Below, piece after piece: positions 48,352-56,446 of a stretch of DNA of 64,000 nucleotides (positions are counted from its first letter, which is position 1; every line of letters starts with the position of its first letter). Where the stretch lies: contig NZ_LMER01000016.1 in NCBI RefSeq assembly GCF_001426435.1, forward strand, positions 179,332-243,331, given 5' to 3'. The notes beneath the pieces were generated by a model. The model was not told the DNA's origin and did not search any database. It saw only the letters and a program-made list of their open reading frames with translations. The position numbers and the translations under genes were made by a program. This DNA is from Angustibacter sp. Root456. GTDB taxonomy: Bacteria > Actinomycetota > Actinomycetes > Actinomycetales > Angustibacteraceae.

Positions 48352-49458
48352 GTGGCGGCTTCGCTGAGTGCGAGGGGCACAGCGCGTCGGCGCGTGTCCG
48401 TGCTGCGACGTGTCCGGTCCGTCGTCCGTCGCCGCATCCTGCCGAGCAGCAGCTTCCACCTGCTCAGCCTCACGGTGTTCACCGTCGCCATCACCCTCGC
48501 CACCTTGTCGGCGCGTGAGTGGGTGCCCGTGGCGTCGTTCTCGCTGGTGCTCGTGGCCGGCGGGTTCCTGCTGAACCTGCGAGCGCTGCTGCTGCTCTAC
48601 GTGCTCGTGCTCGCCGGCCTGACGTACGTGCAGTCGCAGGATCCCAGCGTCAACAAGGGCCTGGTGGTGGTGCTCAGCTCGATGGCGGTGCTGATGTGGT
48701 TCGTGGCCCGCAGCCGCGCGCGCCTCGGTCTGCAGGGCACGCTGGGCGACGCGATGCTCGTCGACCTGCGCGACCGCTTGCGCATGCAGGGTGAGGTGCC
48801 GGTGCTGCCGGCCGGGTGGCAGGTCGAGACGGTGTTGCGCTCGGCGTACGGCGACTCGTTCTCGGGTGACTTCCTGGTCGCCAACCGCTCGACCGACGGG
48901 CGACGGCTGGAGGTGGCTCTGGTCGACGTCTCGGGCAAGGGCGCCGCCGCTGGCACGCGCGCGCTCATGCTCTCGGGCGCGTTCGGTGGCCTGCTGGGCG
49001 CCATGGCCCCCCACGACTTCCTGCACGCCGCCAACCAGTACCTGCTGCGCCAGCGGTGGGACGAGGGTTTCGCCACGGCCGTGCACCTCGACCTCGACTT
49101 CACCACCGGCCGGTACCGGATCGCGGGCGCGGGCCACCCACCGGCCGCTCACTTCCAGGCGGGCTCGGGCCGCTGGACGCTCACCAGCGGCGGTGACGGG
49201 CCGCTGCTCGGTGTCATGGACGGCGTGAACTACCCGGGCGTGGTCGGCACGCTGGCCCGTGGGGACGCCCTGCTGCTCTACACCGACGGCGTGGTCGAGA
49301 CGCCGGGGCGCGACCTCGACGTCGGCATCGACCGGATGCTGGGCCAGGCCGAGCGGCTGGTGAAGGACGGCTTTCGTGGTGGCGCGCGGCGCATCGTCGA
49401 GGGCGCGCGCGCCGGTGAGACGGACGACCGAGCGCTCGTGCTCATCTGGCGCGCCTGA
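48352..49458 (+). CDS. Membrane PP2C (SpoIIE-type) serine phosphatase
   Basis: 368 aa. Three or four N-terminal helices (about residues 36-120) anchor a cytoplasmic SpoIIE/PP2C domain (about 155-365) with the metal-binding motifs YGDSFSGDFLVA, VALVDVSGKGAAA, LLLYTDGVVE and DDRALV. Such enzymes dephosphorylate anti-anti-sigma factors in partner-switching pathways; no partner gene is adjacent, but a HATPase protein lies at 53790. A TAGGGT box at 48339-48344 precedes the GTG by 7 nt. Confidence 0.9.
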   Translation: MAASLSARGTARRRVSVLRRVRSVVRRRILPSSSFHLLSLTVFTVAITLATLSAREWVPVASFSLVLVAGGFLLNLRALLLLYVLVLAGLTYVQSQDPSVNKGLVVVLSSMAVLMWFVARSRARLGLQGTLGDAMLVDLRDRLRMQGEVPVLPAGWQVETVLRSAYGDSFSGDFLVANRSTDGRRLEVALVDVSGKGAAAGTRALMLSGAFGGLLGAMAPHDFLHAANQYLLRQRWDEGFATAVHLDLDFTTGRYRIAGAGHPPAAHFQAGSGRWTLTSGGDGPLLGVMDGVNYPGVVGTLARGDALLLYTDGVVETPGRDLDVGIDRMLGQAERLVKDGFRGGARRIVEGARAGETDDRALVLIWRA

Positions 49459-49479
49459 GCGCCGACACCCTCTGGGCGG

Positions 49480-50676
49480 TCAGCCGAAGCTGCGCCCCTC
49501 ACCCCGGTAGGTGGGCGCCTCGTCGACGACGCGGTCGCCCTCGATCAGGTGCAGCCGGTCGAACCGCTCACACAGCTCGCCCGCCTTGGCGTGCCGGAAC
49601 CACACGCGGTCACCGATCGCCAGCTCGCGCGCCGCGTCGCCGCGCACCGGCGTCTGCACCTCACCGGCGCCCTCGGTGCGCAGCAGCTGCAGCCCGGACG
49701 GCGCCACCGGCCGCGGCTCGCGCGAGTGCCCCACCGGGCCGGACGCGACGTAACCGCCGGAGAAGCAGGTGGCGACGTCGGGCGCGGGACGGCGCACCAC
49801 CGGCAGGGCGAACCACGCCGCCGGACGCGACGTGAAGGCCCGGTAACCGTCGAACAGGGTGGGGCAGTAGAGCCCTGATCCGGCCGCGAGCTCGGTGACG
49901 CAGGGGTCGGTCGCCGTGGCTTCGAGGCTGCCCGTGCCACCGCCGTTGACCAGCTCGAGCGGGTGGCCGCAGGCGTGCTCGACCGCCCGCACCACCGCCG
50001 TCCGCCGTTGGGCGAGGTCGCCGAGCGAGCGTCGCTTCACCAGGCGCACCGCCGGGCCGGAGTCGGGCAGGCCGGCCACCTGCGCCTCGTAGAACATCAC
50101 GCCCACCAGCCGCAGCTCGCGGTGGGTGCGCACGCGCTCGGCGAGGCGCGCGGCGTCGTCCGGCGTGTGCAGGGGCGAGCGCCGGACGCCGAGGTGCACC
50201 GGGCCGAGCCGCAGGGAGGAGTCGACGTCGAGGCACACCCGTACCGGCGCGCTCGCGTGATGGGCGTGCGCGCGCCAGGCGGATGCGGCCAGGCGCAGGT
50301 GGGCCTCGTCGTCCACCATGATCGCGATCGCGGCGAGCAGCGCGGGGTCTGCGGTGAGCTCGGCGAGTGCTCCGCGGTCGACGGTGGGGTAGGCGACGAG
50401 CACGTCGCGGCAGGAGCCGCTGCGCACCAGCCAGATCGCCTCGGCCAGCGAGTAGGCCAGCACGCCATGGAAGCCGGTGTGCGCGAGCGCCTCCGCGATC
50501 ACCCGCCGGCTGCGCACCGACTTGCTGGCCAGCCGGATCGGGCGGCCGCCCGCTCGCCGGGTGAGCTCGTCGAGGTTGGCCCGCAGGTTCGTGAGGTCGA
50601 CGACCGCCAGCGGCGGGTCGAGGTGGGCGGTGGCGGCGTCGAGGCGGCGGCCCAGCGCGTCGTCGGCGTGCGTCAT
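49480..50676 (-). CDS. PLP-dependent alanine-racemase-fold enzyme (amino acid deaminase/aldolase type)
   Basis: 398 aa. Type III PLP fold: the Schiff-base lysine is Lys52 in IRLASKSVRS, followed by the barrel (VCLDVDSSLRLG, ELVNGGGTGSLE) and a C-terminal beta domain with the Cys/His/Asp-like zinc region of D-threonine aldolases (VWFRHAKAGELCERFD). Family members act on D-amino acids. It overlaps the disrupted MFS gene by 4 nt and is near the lactone-oxidase gene, an arrangement seen often in actinobacteria. Confidence 0.85.
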   Translation of the reverse strand: MTHADDALGRRLDAATAHLDPPLAVVDLTNLRANLDELTRRAGGRPIRLASKSVRSRRVIAEALAHTGFHGVLAYSLAEAIWLVRSGSCRDVLVAYPTVDRGALAELTADPALLAAIAIMVDDEAHLRLAASAWRAHAHHASAPVRVCLDVDSSLRLGPVHLGVRRSPLHTPDDAARLAERVRTHRELRLVGVMFYEAQVAGLPDSGPAVRLVKRRSLGDLAQRRTAVVRAVEHACGHPLELVNGGGTGSLEATATDPCVTELAAGSGLYCPTLFDGYRAFTSRPAAWFALPVVRRPAPDVATCFSGGYVASGPVGHSREPRPVAPSGLQLLRTEGAGEVQTPVRGDAARELAIGDRVWFRHAKAGELCERFDRLHLIEGDRVVDEAPTYRGEGRSFG

Positions 50677-51826
50677 GCCGCCACCTGCTCGACCGAGCGC
50701 ACGGCGGCGAATGCCGGCGCCAGGGCGACCACCGCGAGCGCGAACACGAGGGGTGCCAGGTAGCCCAGGCGCAGGTCGCCGACCGCGCCGAGGCCGCCCA
50801 CGAGCACGCCGCCCACGACGAACCCGAGGTAGTTCGAGAGGTTCAGCCGCGCGATCGTGACGTCGCGCACGACCGGCGCGAGGCGGTCGGTGGTGGCGAA
50901 GGCCAGCGGTGCGATGACGGCCAGGCCGAGTCCGGTGACCCCGAAGCCCGCGATCGCGACGGCGGGCGCGGGGGCGAGCACGACGAGCGCCAGGCCCAGG
51001 CCGCCGACGACGCCGGCCGCGCGGACGACGGGCACCGACCCCACGCGGCGCACCGCCAGGTCCGCCAGCGCCCGCGACACTAGCGAGGTCGCCTGGTAGG
51101 CGGCGAACCCGATGGCCGCGGTGGCCAGCGACGCGTGCAGCACCTCGTGCAGGTAGAGCGAGCTCCAGCTCGAGATGCCGGAGTCGACGACGTAGAAGCA
51201 GACGACGGCGCCGCCCACCAGGGCGACGGCGCGCCACGGGACGACTGCGGTGGCGCCGTCCGGTGGTGCGAGGGCGTCGGGGGTGCGCCCCGCTGGCTCT
51301 GGGTCGGCGGCGGCCGGCAGGGCGGCACGGGCCACCGCGATGGCGAGCACGACGCCGGCCACCACCAGCACCGACGGCGTGAGGCCGACGTGCCACCGCC
51401 CGTCGGCCGACGTCCACAGCGCCCCGACGATGCCGCCGAGGCTCCAGACGGCGTGGAACTGCGCGAGCACGCTGCGGCCGAAGGCGCTCTGGACGTCGAC
51501 GGCCTGCATGTTCATCGTCGCGTCGACCGCGCCGACGGCCAGGCCCCACAGCAGGAAGGCCGCGAAGAAGCCGGGCTTGACCGGCGCGAGCACGGTGAGC
51601 GCGGCAGCGAGCGCGAGGCACCCGACGGCTCCGGTGAGCGGGCTGCGGCTGCCTCGGCGCACACCGACACCCCGAACACCAGCGCCGTCACCGCGGCGTC
51701 GCTGACGTCCCACCGGTGCGTGTACGCCGGCAGGTGCGTGAGCAGCGTCGCGAACGTCAACCCCTGCGCGAAGAAGCCAGCCGCCACGAGGGCGCGGCGT
51801 CGCACGAGGCGGGAGTCACCGGTCAC
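50673..51826 (-). pseudogene. MFS transporter, frameshifted
   Basis: The N-terminal piece (from GTG 51826: LVRRRALVAAGFFAQGLTFA ... TALVFGVSV) is in one frame; the rest (RRGSRSPLTGAVGCLALAAA onward, ten or so helices to 50673) is in another. The switch lies at about 51645-51670. Between the first helices and RRGSR the loop normally holding about 15 residues of helix 2 is too short, so a small deletion with frame change fits better than a single-base sequencing slip. Without repair the product is lost. It was probably the exporter of the racemase-fold enzyme's operon. Confidence 0.7.
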
Positions 51827-51874
51827 CGGAGCATCATGCCGTCGCGGGGGTGACGCGTGCGCGATCATGGGCCG

Positions 51875-53179
51875 ATGAGCGACACGCCGACCTGGACGAA
51901 CTGGGCGCGCACCGAGACCGCCCACCCGCAGGCCGTCGTGTCACCGCGCGACGTCGACGAGGTGGCTCGCGTGGTGTGGGCGGCCGAGCGAGCGGGACGA
52001 CGCCTCAAGGCCGTGGGCTCCGGGCACTCGTTCACCGGGGCGGCAGTGACCGACGGCGTGATGGTGCGGCTCGACCGGTTGCGACGGCTCGACGTCGGCG
52101 ACGGCGGCCTGGTCACCGTGGGCGCGGGCTGGACGCTGCACGAGCTCAACCTCGCGCTGCACCAGCGGGGACTGGCCCTGACCAACCTCGGCGACATCGA
52201 CGTCCAGACCATCGCGGGCGCCATTGGCACCGGCACGCACGGCACGGGCGCTCGCTTCGGTGGCATCGCCGACCAGGTGCGCGCGCTCCAGCTCGTGCTC
52301 GCCGACGGATCGGTGGTCGAGTGCAGCGCCGACGCCGATCCGGCCCTGTTCCAGGCCGCCCGCGTTGGCCTCGGTGCCTTCGGCGTGGTCACGGCGGTGA
52401 CCCTGCAGTGCGAGCCGGTGTTCGGGCTGCGGGCCGAGGAGTCGCCCATGGCCCTCGACGACGTCCTGGACGGGCTCGACGACCTCGTCGCCGACACCGA
52501 CCACTTCGAGTTCTACTGGTTCCCGCACACCCATCGCACGCTCACCAAGCGCAACCACCGGCTGGCGGCCGGGACGCCGCTCGAGCCGCTCAGCCCACGC
52601 CGGGCCTACGTCGACGACGAGCTGCTGTCGAACCGCCTCTTCGAGGTGGTGAACCGCACCGCGACGCTCGCCCCCCGACTCACCCGCCCCCTGAACGCCC
52701 TCAGCGCCCGCGCGCTGAGCGCGCGGCGCTACAGCGACGTGGCCTACCGCGTGTTCGCGTCCACGCGGCGGGTGCGGTTCCGCGAGAGCGAGTGGGCGCT
52801 GCCGCGCGCGGTGCTGCCCGACGTCCTGCGCGAGATCGACGCCTGGCTGGAGGCCAGCGGCGAGCTCGTGCCCTTCCCCGTCGAGGTGCGCTTCGGTGCG
52901 GCGGACGAGCCGTGGCTGTCGACGGCGCACGGGCGCGACACCGCGTGGGTCGCCGTCCACCAGTACCACCGGCTCGACCACCGACGGTACTTCGACGCCG
53001 TGCAGCAGATCGCGTCGTCCGTCGACGGCCGACCGCACTGGGGCAAGCTGCACACGCTGGACGCCGGCCGGCTGCGCACGCTCTACCCGCGCTACGACGA
53101 CGCCATGGCGGTGCGGGCGCGGGTCGACCCAGCGAAGGTGTTCGCGAACCCCTACCTCGAGAGGGTCTTCGCCACCTGA
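51875..53179 (+). CDS. FAD-linked oxidase, D-arabinono-1,4-lactone oxidase type
   Basis: 434 aa. N-terminal FAD_binding_4 domain with VGSGHSFTG (His51, the residue to which FAD is bound covalently in alditol/aldonolactone oxidases) and GAIGTGTHGTGARFGGIADQV; the C-terminal ALO domain has HWGKLHTL and ends DPAKVFANPYLERVF. It oxidises lactones or alditols with oxygen, giving H2O2. ATG 51875 lies 6 nt after a GATCAT box. The last 28 nt overlap the convergent DUF4395 gene. Confidence 0.93.
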   Translation: MSDTPTWTNWARTETAHPQAVVSPRDVDEVARVVWAAERAGRRLKAVGSGHSFTGAAVTDGVMVRLDRLRRLDVGDGGLVTVGAGWTLHELNLALHQRGLALTNLGDIDVQTIAGAIGTGTHGTGARFGGIADQVRALQLVLADGSVVECSADADPALFQAARVGLGAFGVVTAVTLQCEPVFGLRAEESPMALDDVLDGLDDLVADTDHFEFYWFPHTHRTLTKRNHRLAAGTPLEPLSPRRAYVDDELLSNRLFEVVNRTATLAPRLTRPLNALSARALSARRYSDVAYRVFASTRRVRFRESEWALPRAVLPDVLREIDAWLEASGELVPFPVEVRFGAADEPWLSTAHGRDTAWVAVHQYHRLDHRRYFDAVQQIASSVDGRPHWGKLHTLDAGRLRTLYPRYDDAMAVRARVDPAKVFANPYLERVFAT

Positions 53180-53709
53180 ACGCGGGGGAGGTCGGCGAGC
53201 TGGGCGCGGCGGGCAGCCGACAGCCGCAGCGTGATGTCGGCGCACTCCTCGCAGACCGAGCGGGGGATCACGCCGAGGCGCATGAGCAGCGAGAAGGCGA
53301 TGCAGCCGACGCACACGCCGAACGCCGCCTCGAGCAGCGGGAAGGCCACCATCACCCCGGTGATGACCCAGGTCACCGTCGGCCAGCCGGCGAAGAACGC
53401 GGCCGTAGCGCCGAGGGTCAGCACGGCGCCGATGGCGGCGGCGAACCGCTTGGGCGGCCCGGGGGTCGGGCGCGGCGCGGCGGGGATCCGCGGACGCAGC
53501 ACGACGGCGGCCAGCCGGGCGAGCGGGCTGAGCACCGGCCCGAACGCGGCCCGCACCGTGAAGTCCGCGGCGAGCAGGGCGAGCACCCAGGCCTGACCCG
53601 TCACCAGGGCGAGCACGCTCAGCACGAGCACCTCCCCGGCGATGAGCCGGACGGTGACGTCGTCGACGGTGCGGGGGAAGACGGTGCGGGCAAAGCGGTA
53701 GGCGCTCAC
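53152..53709 (-). CDS. DUF4395 membrane protein
   Basis: 185 aa with four membrane helices and the DUF4395 pattern: N-terminal RTVDDVTVRLIAGEVL, FTVRAAFGPVLSPLARLA, then GPPKRFAAAIGAVLTLGA and a final LLEAAFGVCVGCIAFSLLMRLG with its Cys pair. Often found beside thioredoxin-like genes; none is here. Function unknown. GTG 53709 start. Confidence 0.82.
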   Translation of the reverse strand: MSAYRFARTVFPRTVDDVTVRLIAGEVLVLSVLALVTGQAWVLALLAADFTVRAAFGPVLSPLARLAAVVLRPRIPAAPRPTPGPPKRFAAAIGAVLTLGATAAFFAGWPTVTWVITGVMVAFPLLEAAFGVCVGCIAFSLLMRLGVIPRSVCEECADITLRLSAARRAQLADLPRVQVAKTLSR

Positions 53710-53789
53710 GGGCTCTCCTGGTGGGGCGGGTGCTTCCAGGGAACCTCGCGTGCGGCGCCGCGGCGACGGCGTCTTGGATCGTGGACGCC

Positions 53790-54782
53790 TCAGGGCGTGA
53801 CGGTGGCCGGCTGGCGGTACCGGTGCAGGAAGGGCCGCGCGTCGTCCTGGGGCGGGCCGAGGTAGACCACGACGCGGCAGCCCGGGTCGCCCACAGCGAT
53901 GCGCTCCTCGAGCACCACCGCGGCCTCGCCGTCGCTGTTGCGGGCGGCGATGCCGCCGAACACCGAGCTGGTCATGCGGCACAGCGCGGGGGCCCGGCGC
54001 ACGGCGTCGCCGAACGGGCAGCGGGTGTTGGCCAGCACGATGCGCTCGTCGGTGACCTCCACCACGGAGAAGTCGCCGTCGATCGCGTGCTTGAGCCGCA
54101 CCAGGCAGTCGGCGACCTGGTCGGGCGAGAGCCGGCCGACGACCTCCTGGGCCAGGCGGTACTCGGCCTCCATCTGGCCGCCCACCGCGATGCCGACCTG
54201 CGCGACGACCTCCTCGCCGACGTCCGGGCCGGCCGTGTGCTCGACGGCCTGGGACAGCTGGACGACGAGGGCGCGCAGGAAGCTCTCGCGGCCGAAGCCG
54301 CCTTCAGGGCGCGCCTCGTCGAGCGTCGGCAGGACGTCGATCGGCGGCGGGGCGGGGTCGATGCTGCGCGAGGCCCGGCGCTGCACGGGCAGCACCGTGT
54401 GCACCTCGGTGCCACCGCCGCGGCGGGCGGCGACGGCGAGCTCTCCGGCAAGGTGGCTGACCAGCCACAGGCCGCGCCCGCCCTCTGACCACAGCGCCTC
54501 CTTGTCGTCGAGGCGGGGAGCGCCCGCCGCCGCTGACTCCGGGAGGGTGAAGCCGGCGCCGAGGTCGCGCACCACGAGGTGCGGGCGGTCGTCGGCCCAG
54601 GTCAGCTGGACCCACGTCGGGCCGGCCGCATGCTCGAAGGCGTTGGCCAGCAGCTCCTGGACGACCAGCTCGGCGTCCGAGACGTCGGTGCCGGCAGCGG
54701 CGTGCCGCAGCAGGTGGTCACGGATGCGGTGGCGCAGCGCCGTGACGTCGGCCGGGTTGTCTCCGGCGAGGTACCAGTCCAC
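53790..54782 (-). CDS. HATPase protein with methanogen-output-type sensor domain
   Basis: 330 aa. The N-terminal GHKL ATPase domain (about residues 1-130) resembles anti-sigma kinases of the RsbW type: N-box ELVVQELLANAFEHA, G1 VVRDLGAGFTL and G2 SEGGRGLWLVSHLAG. The C-terminal domain (about 175-320) carries a conserved-cysteine output/sensor pattern (CPFGDAVRRAPALCRMTSSVFGGI and VGDPGCRVVVYL). It should switch a regulatory partner in response to a ligand or redox cue. GTG 54782. It may connect with the PP2C phosphatase at 48352. Confidence 0.78.
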   Translation of the reverse strand: MDWYLAGDNPADVTALRHRIRDHLLRHAAAGTDVSDAELVVQELLANAFEHAAGPTWVQLTWADDRPHLVVRDLGAGFTLPESAAAGAPRLDDKEALWSEGGRGLWLVSHLAGELAVAARRGGGTEVHTVLPVQRRASRSIDPAPPPIDVLPTLDEARPEGGFGRESFLRALVVQLSQAVEHTAGPDVGEEVVAQVGIAVGGQMEAEYRLAQEVVGRLSPDQVADCLVRLKHAIDGDFSVVEVTDERIVLANTRCPFGDAVRRAPALCRMTSSVFGGIAARNSDGEAAVVLEERIAVGDPGCRVVVYLGPPQDDARPFLHRYRQPATVTP

Positions 54783-54880
54783 GCAAGGCCTCCGTATCGC
54801 GCTCGGGTGCACCGTAGCGCGCTCGACCCTTGTGTGCCGTCCAGAAACGGTCCGCGCCGTTCGGTGGCTTTCCGTGTCCT

Positions 54881-54918
54881 TTGCCTGGACGGTCAGGTCC
54901 GTTGCCTGGACGGTCAGG
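54881..54918. repeat. 17-bp direct repeat
   Basis: Two exact copies of TTGCCTGGACGGTCAGG (54881-54897 and 54902-54918), 21 nt apart in phase. The second contains the DUF1905 stop codon. They lie upstream of the HATPase gene and could be regulator half-sites or a slippage product. Confidence 0.8.
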
Positions 54919-55198
54919 CGACCTCGAGGTCGACGGTGACGACGTCGCCGACCTCGACCTGCTCGGCTCGGCGGACGGCGTCCTTCAGCGGCACGACGTA
55001 GCCGCCGTCCTTGGGCCACAGTGCCGTCGTCCACCGGGTGCGGCCGAGGCGCGCGGTCACGGGCACCATGCCCCAGCCGTAGCTCACGAGCGGCGCCACG
55101 GCGGCGAGCTGGTCGCTCTCGGCCTCGGGCACGCTGACGAAGTGGTACGGCGCCGGGCCGCGCCAGTGCCACACCTCACCGGTGAACGTCAGCTGCAC
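54914..55198 (-). CDS. DUF1905 domain protein
   Basis: 94-aa small beta-barrel protein with the DUF1905 pattern: FTGEVWHWRGPAPYHFVSVPE, GWGMVPVTARLGRTRWTTALWP and YVVPLKDAVRRAEQVEVGD. The family has no proven activity, and often adjoins bacteriocin-resistance YdeI/OmpD-like domains, which are not present here. GTG 55198 start. Confidence 0.82.
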   Translation of the reverse strand: MQLTFTGEVWHWRGPAPYHFVSVPEAESDQLAAVAPLVSYGWGMVPVTARLGRTRWTTALWPKDGGYVVPLKDAVRRAEQVEVGDVVTVDLEVA

Positions 55199-55243
55199 GT
55201 GGGCAGCGTAAGGGCCGGCGCCGACAGCGGGTGAGACGCCGAA

Positions 55244-55276
55244 CGCCCCGCCCGGACCACGGGTCCGGGCGGGGCG
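55244..55276 (-). terminator. Perfect 15-bp terminator stem
   Basis: CGCCCCGCCCGGACC (55244-55258), 3-nt loop, and its exact inverse (55262-55276). It lies 71 nt past the M23 peptidase stop on the minus strand and before the DUF1905 gene region. The core is shared with the stem after pepN. Confidence 0.8.
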
Positions 55277-55284
55277 CCTGCGTC

Positions 55285-55340
55285 GAGCGGCTCAGTGGCC
55301 GCGGCTCAGTGGTTGCGACTCGGTGGTTGCGGCTCAGTGG
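55285..55340. repeat. 14-bp tandem repeat, 4 copies
   Basis: Four 14-nt units of the form nnGCGGCTCAGTGG at 55285, 55299, 55313 and 55327; the third carries two substitutions. They fill the space between the terminator stem and the M23 stop codon. Confidence 0.85.
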
Positions 55341-55347
55341 CGGCGGA

Positions 55348-56235
55348 TCACTTGATGGAGTACCCGCGGGCGTTCCAGAAGCTCGTCGGGTTCGGGTTGT
55401 CGAGCGTGTAGTCGTTCACGCTCTTGGCTGCCAGCGTGTGGTAGCCCAGGCGCATCTCGACGTGGGTGTGGGCGGCCGAGCTCGAGGAGACCCCGCGCCA
55501 GGACTCGTCGGCGATGATCTGGCCCTTGCTGATCGACTGGCCTACCGCCAGGGCCGACCGCGGTGCGCTGTGCAGGTAGATGATCGTCTTGTCGTACTTG
55601 GAGTTGTAGATGGCGATCGTCGACAGGCCGCCGCTGCCGGTGTAGCCGCGGCTGATGTTGATGACCTTGCCGCCGATCAGGGCGTGGACGTCGGAGCCGA
55701 CGCCGCGGGCGATGTCGATGCCCTCGTGCCGGCCCGGGGTGTTGACGTAGCCGTCGAAGCCGCAGGTGATCCGGCCGCCCGTCGTCCGGTACAGGCCGTA
55801 CGACATGGCGGTGAGCGAGGCGAACGGGCCGAACTTGTGCGAGGCGTTGTTGTTCTTCAGCGTGGAGTTCAGGTTGCGCTTCGCGCCGGCCGGGATCTCC
55901 TGGTACGCGCCGCCGTAGCCGGTGTTGAAGAAGACCCGCACCGCGACGCTGCTGCGGTTCCACACCGAGGCGGCGTCGTTCTTGATGCACAGGCCCTTGC
56001 CGCTGCCCGAGCCCTTGAAGTCGTAGCAGTCCGGCTGGCTCGTGCCGTAGTCGCTGACCGAGCCGGTGAAGTCCGAGACCGAGCCGGCCTGGTCGCTGTT
56101 GTAGTAGTAGCAGAACTCACCGCTGTTGCAGACGCCGTCGCGCCCTGCGGCGGACGCCGAGCTGGCGCCCGCGAGCGTGGACGCCGCCAGCGCGCCCAGC
56201 ATCGCGCCCGCGGTCATCACCGTGCGGAACCTCAT
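55348..56235 (-). CDS. Secreted M23 peptidase with I36-type inhibitor-like domain
   Basis: 295 aa. Signal peptide (residues 1-29, ASA-AG). Residues about 33-125 match the peptidase-inhibitor I36/beta-gamma-crystallin-like pattern (CNSGEFCYYYNSDQAGSVSDF ...), repeated cysteines included. Residues about 165-270 are an M23 zinc peptidase: HEGIDIARG supplies His and Asp, and AAHTHVEMRLG supplies HxH. It should cleave peptidoglycan cross-bridges, perhaps with the front domain gating activity or binding. ATG 56235 has a GAGGA site 7 nt upstream. Confidence 0.88.
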   Translation of the reverse strand: MRFRTVMTAGAMLGALAASTLAGASSASAAGRDGVCNSGEFCYYYNSDQAGSVSDFTGSVSDYGTSQPDCYDFKGSGSGKGLCIKNDAASVWNRSSVAVRVFFNTGYGGAYQEIPAGAKRNLNSTLKNNNASHKFGPFASLTAMSYGLYRTTGGRITCGFDGYVNTPGRHEGIDIARGVGSDVHALIGGKVINISRGYTGSGGLSTIAIYNSKYDKTIIYLHSAPRSALAVGQSISKGQIIADESWRGVSSSSAAHTHVEMRLGYHTLAAKSVNDYTLDNPNPTSFWNARGYSIK

Positions 56236-56413
56236 GAGCTGTCCTCTCGTGGAGTGGGGCCGTGCGAGCCGCGGTGCGACCCGATGGCGCCACTGTGGAG
56301 TGGACCGGCCGGTGTCCGACATGGGGAGCAGTCCCCATCGGGGCGTCAGAACGCCCGCGGCAAGCCGCTGACCTGCGACGACGCGGGCGTTGTCAGATCC
56401 GGCAGCGGTGCCT

Positions 56414-56434
56414 GACACCCCTGGTGAGGGTGTC
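56414..56434 (-). terminator. Hairpin after the second pepN
   Basis: GACACCC (56414-56420), 7-nt loop, GGGTGTC (56428-56434), starting 13 nt past the stop codon of the second M1 aminopeptidase. A further inverted pair, ACGCCCGCG near 56351 and CGCGGGCGT near 56382, follows downstream, before the M23 gene. Confidence 0.6.
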
Positions 56435-56446
56435 GGCGCGCCGGTG

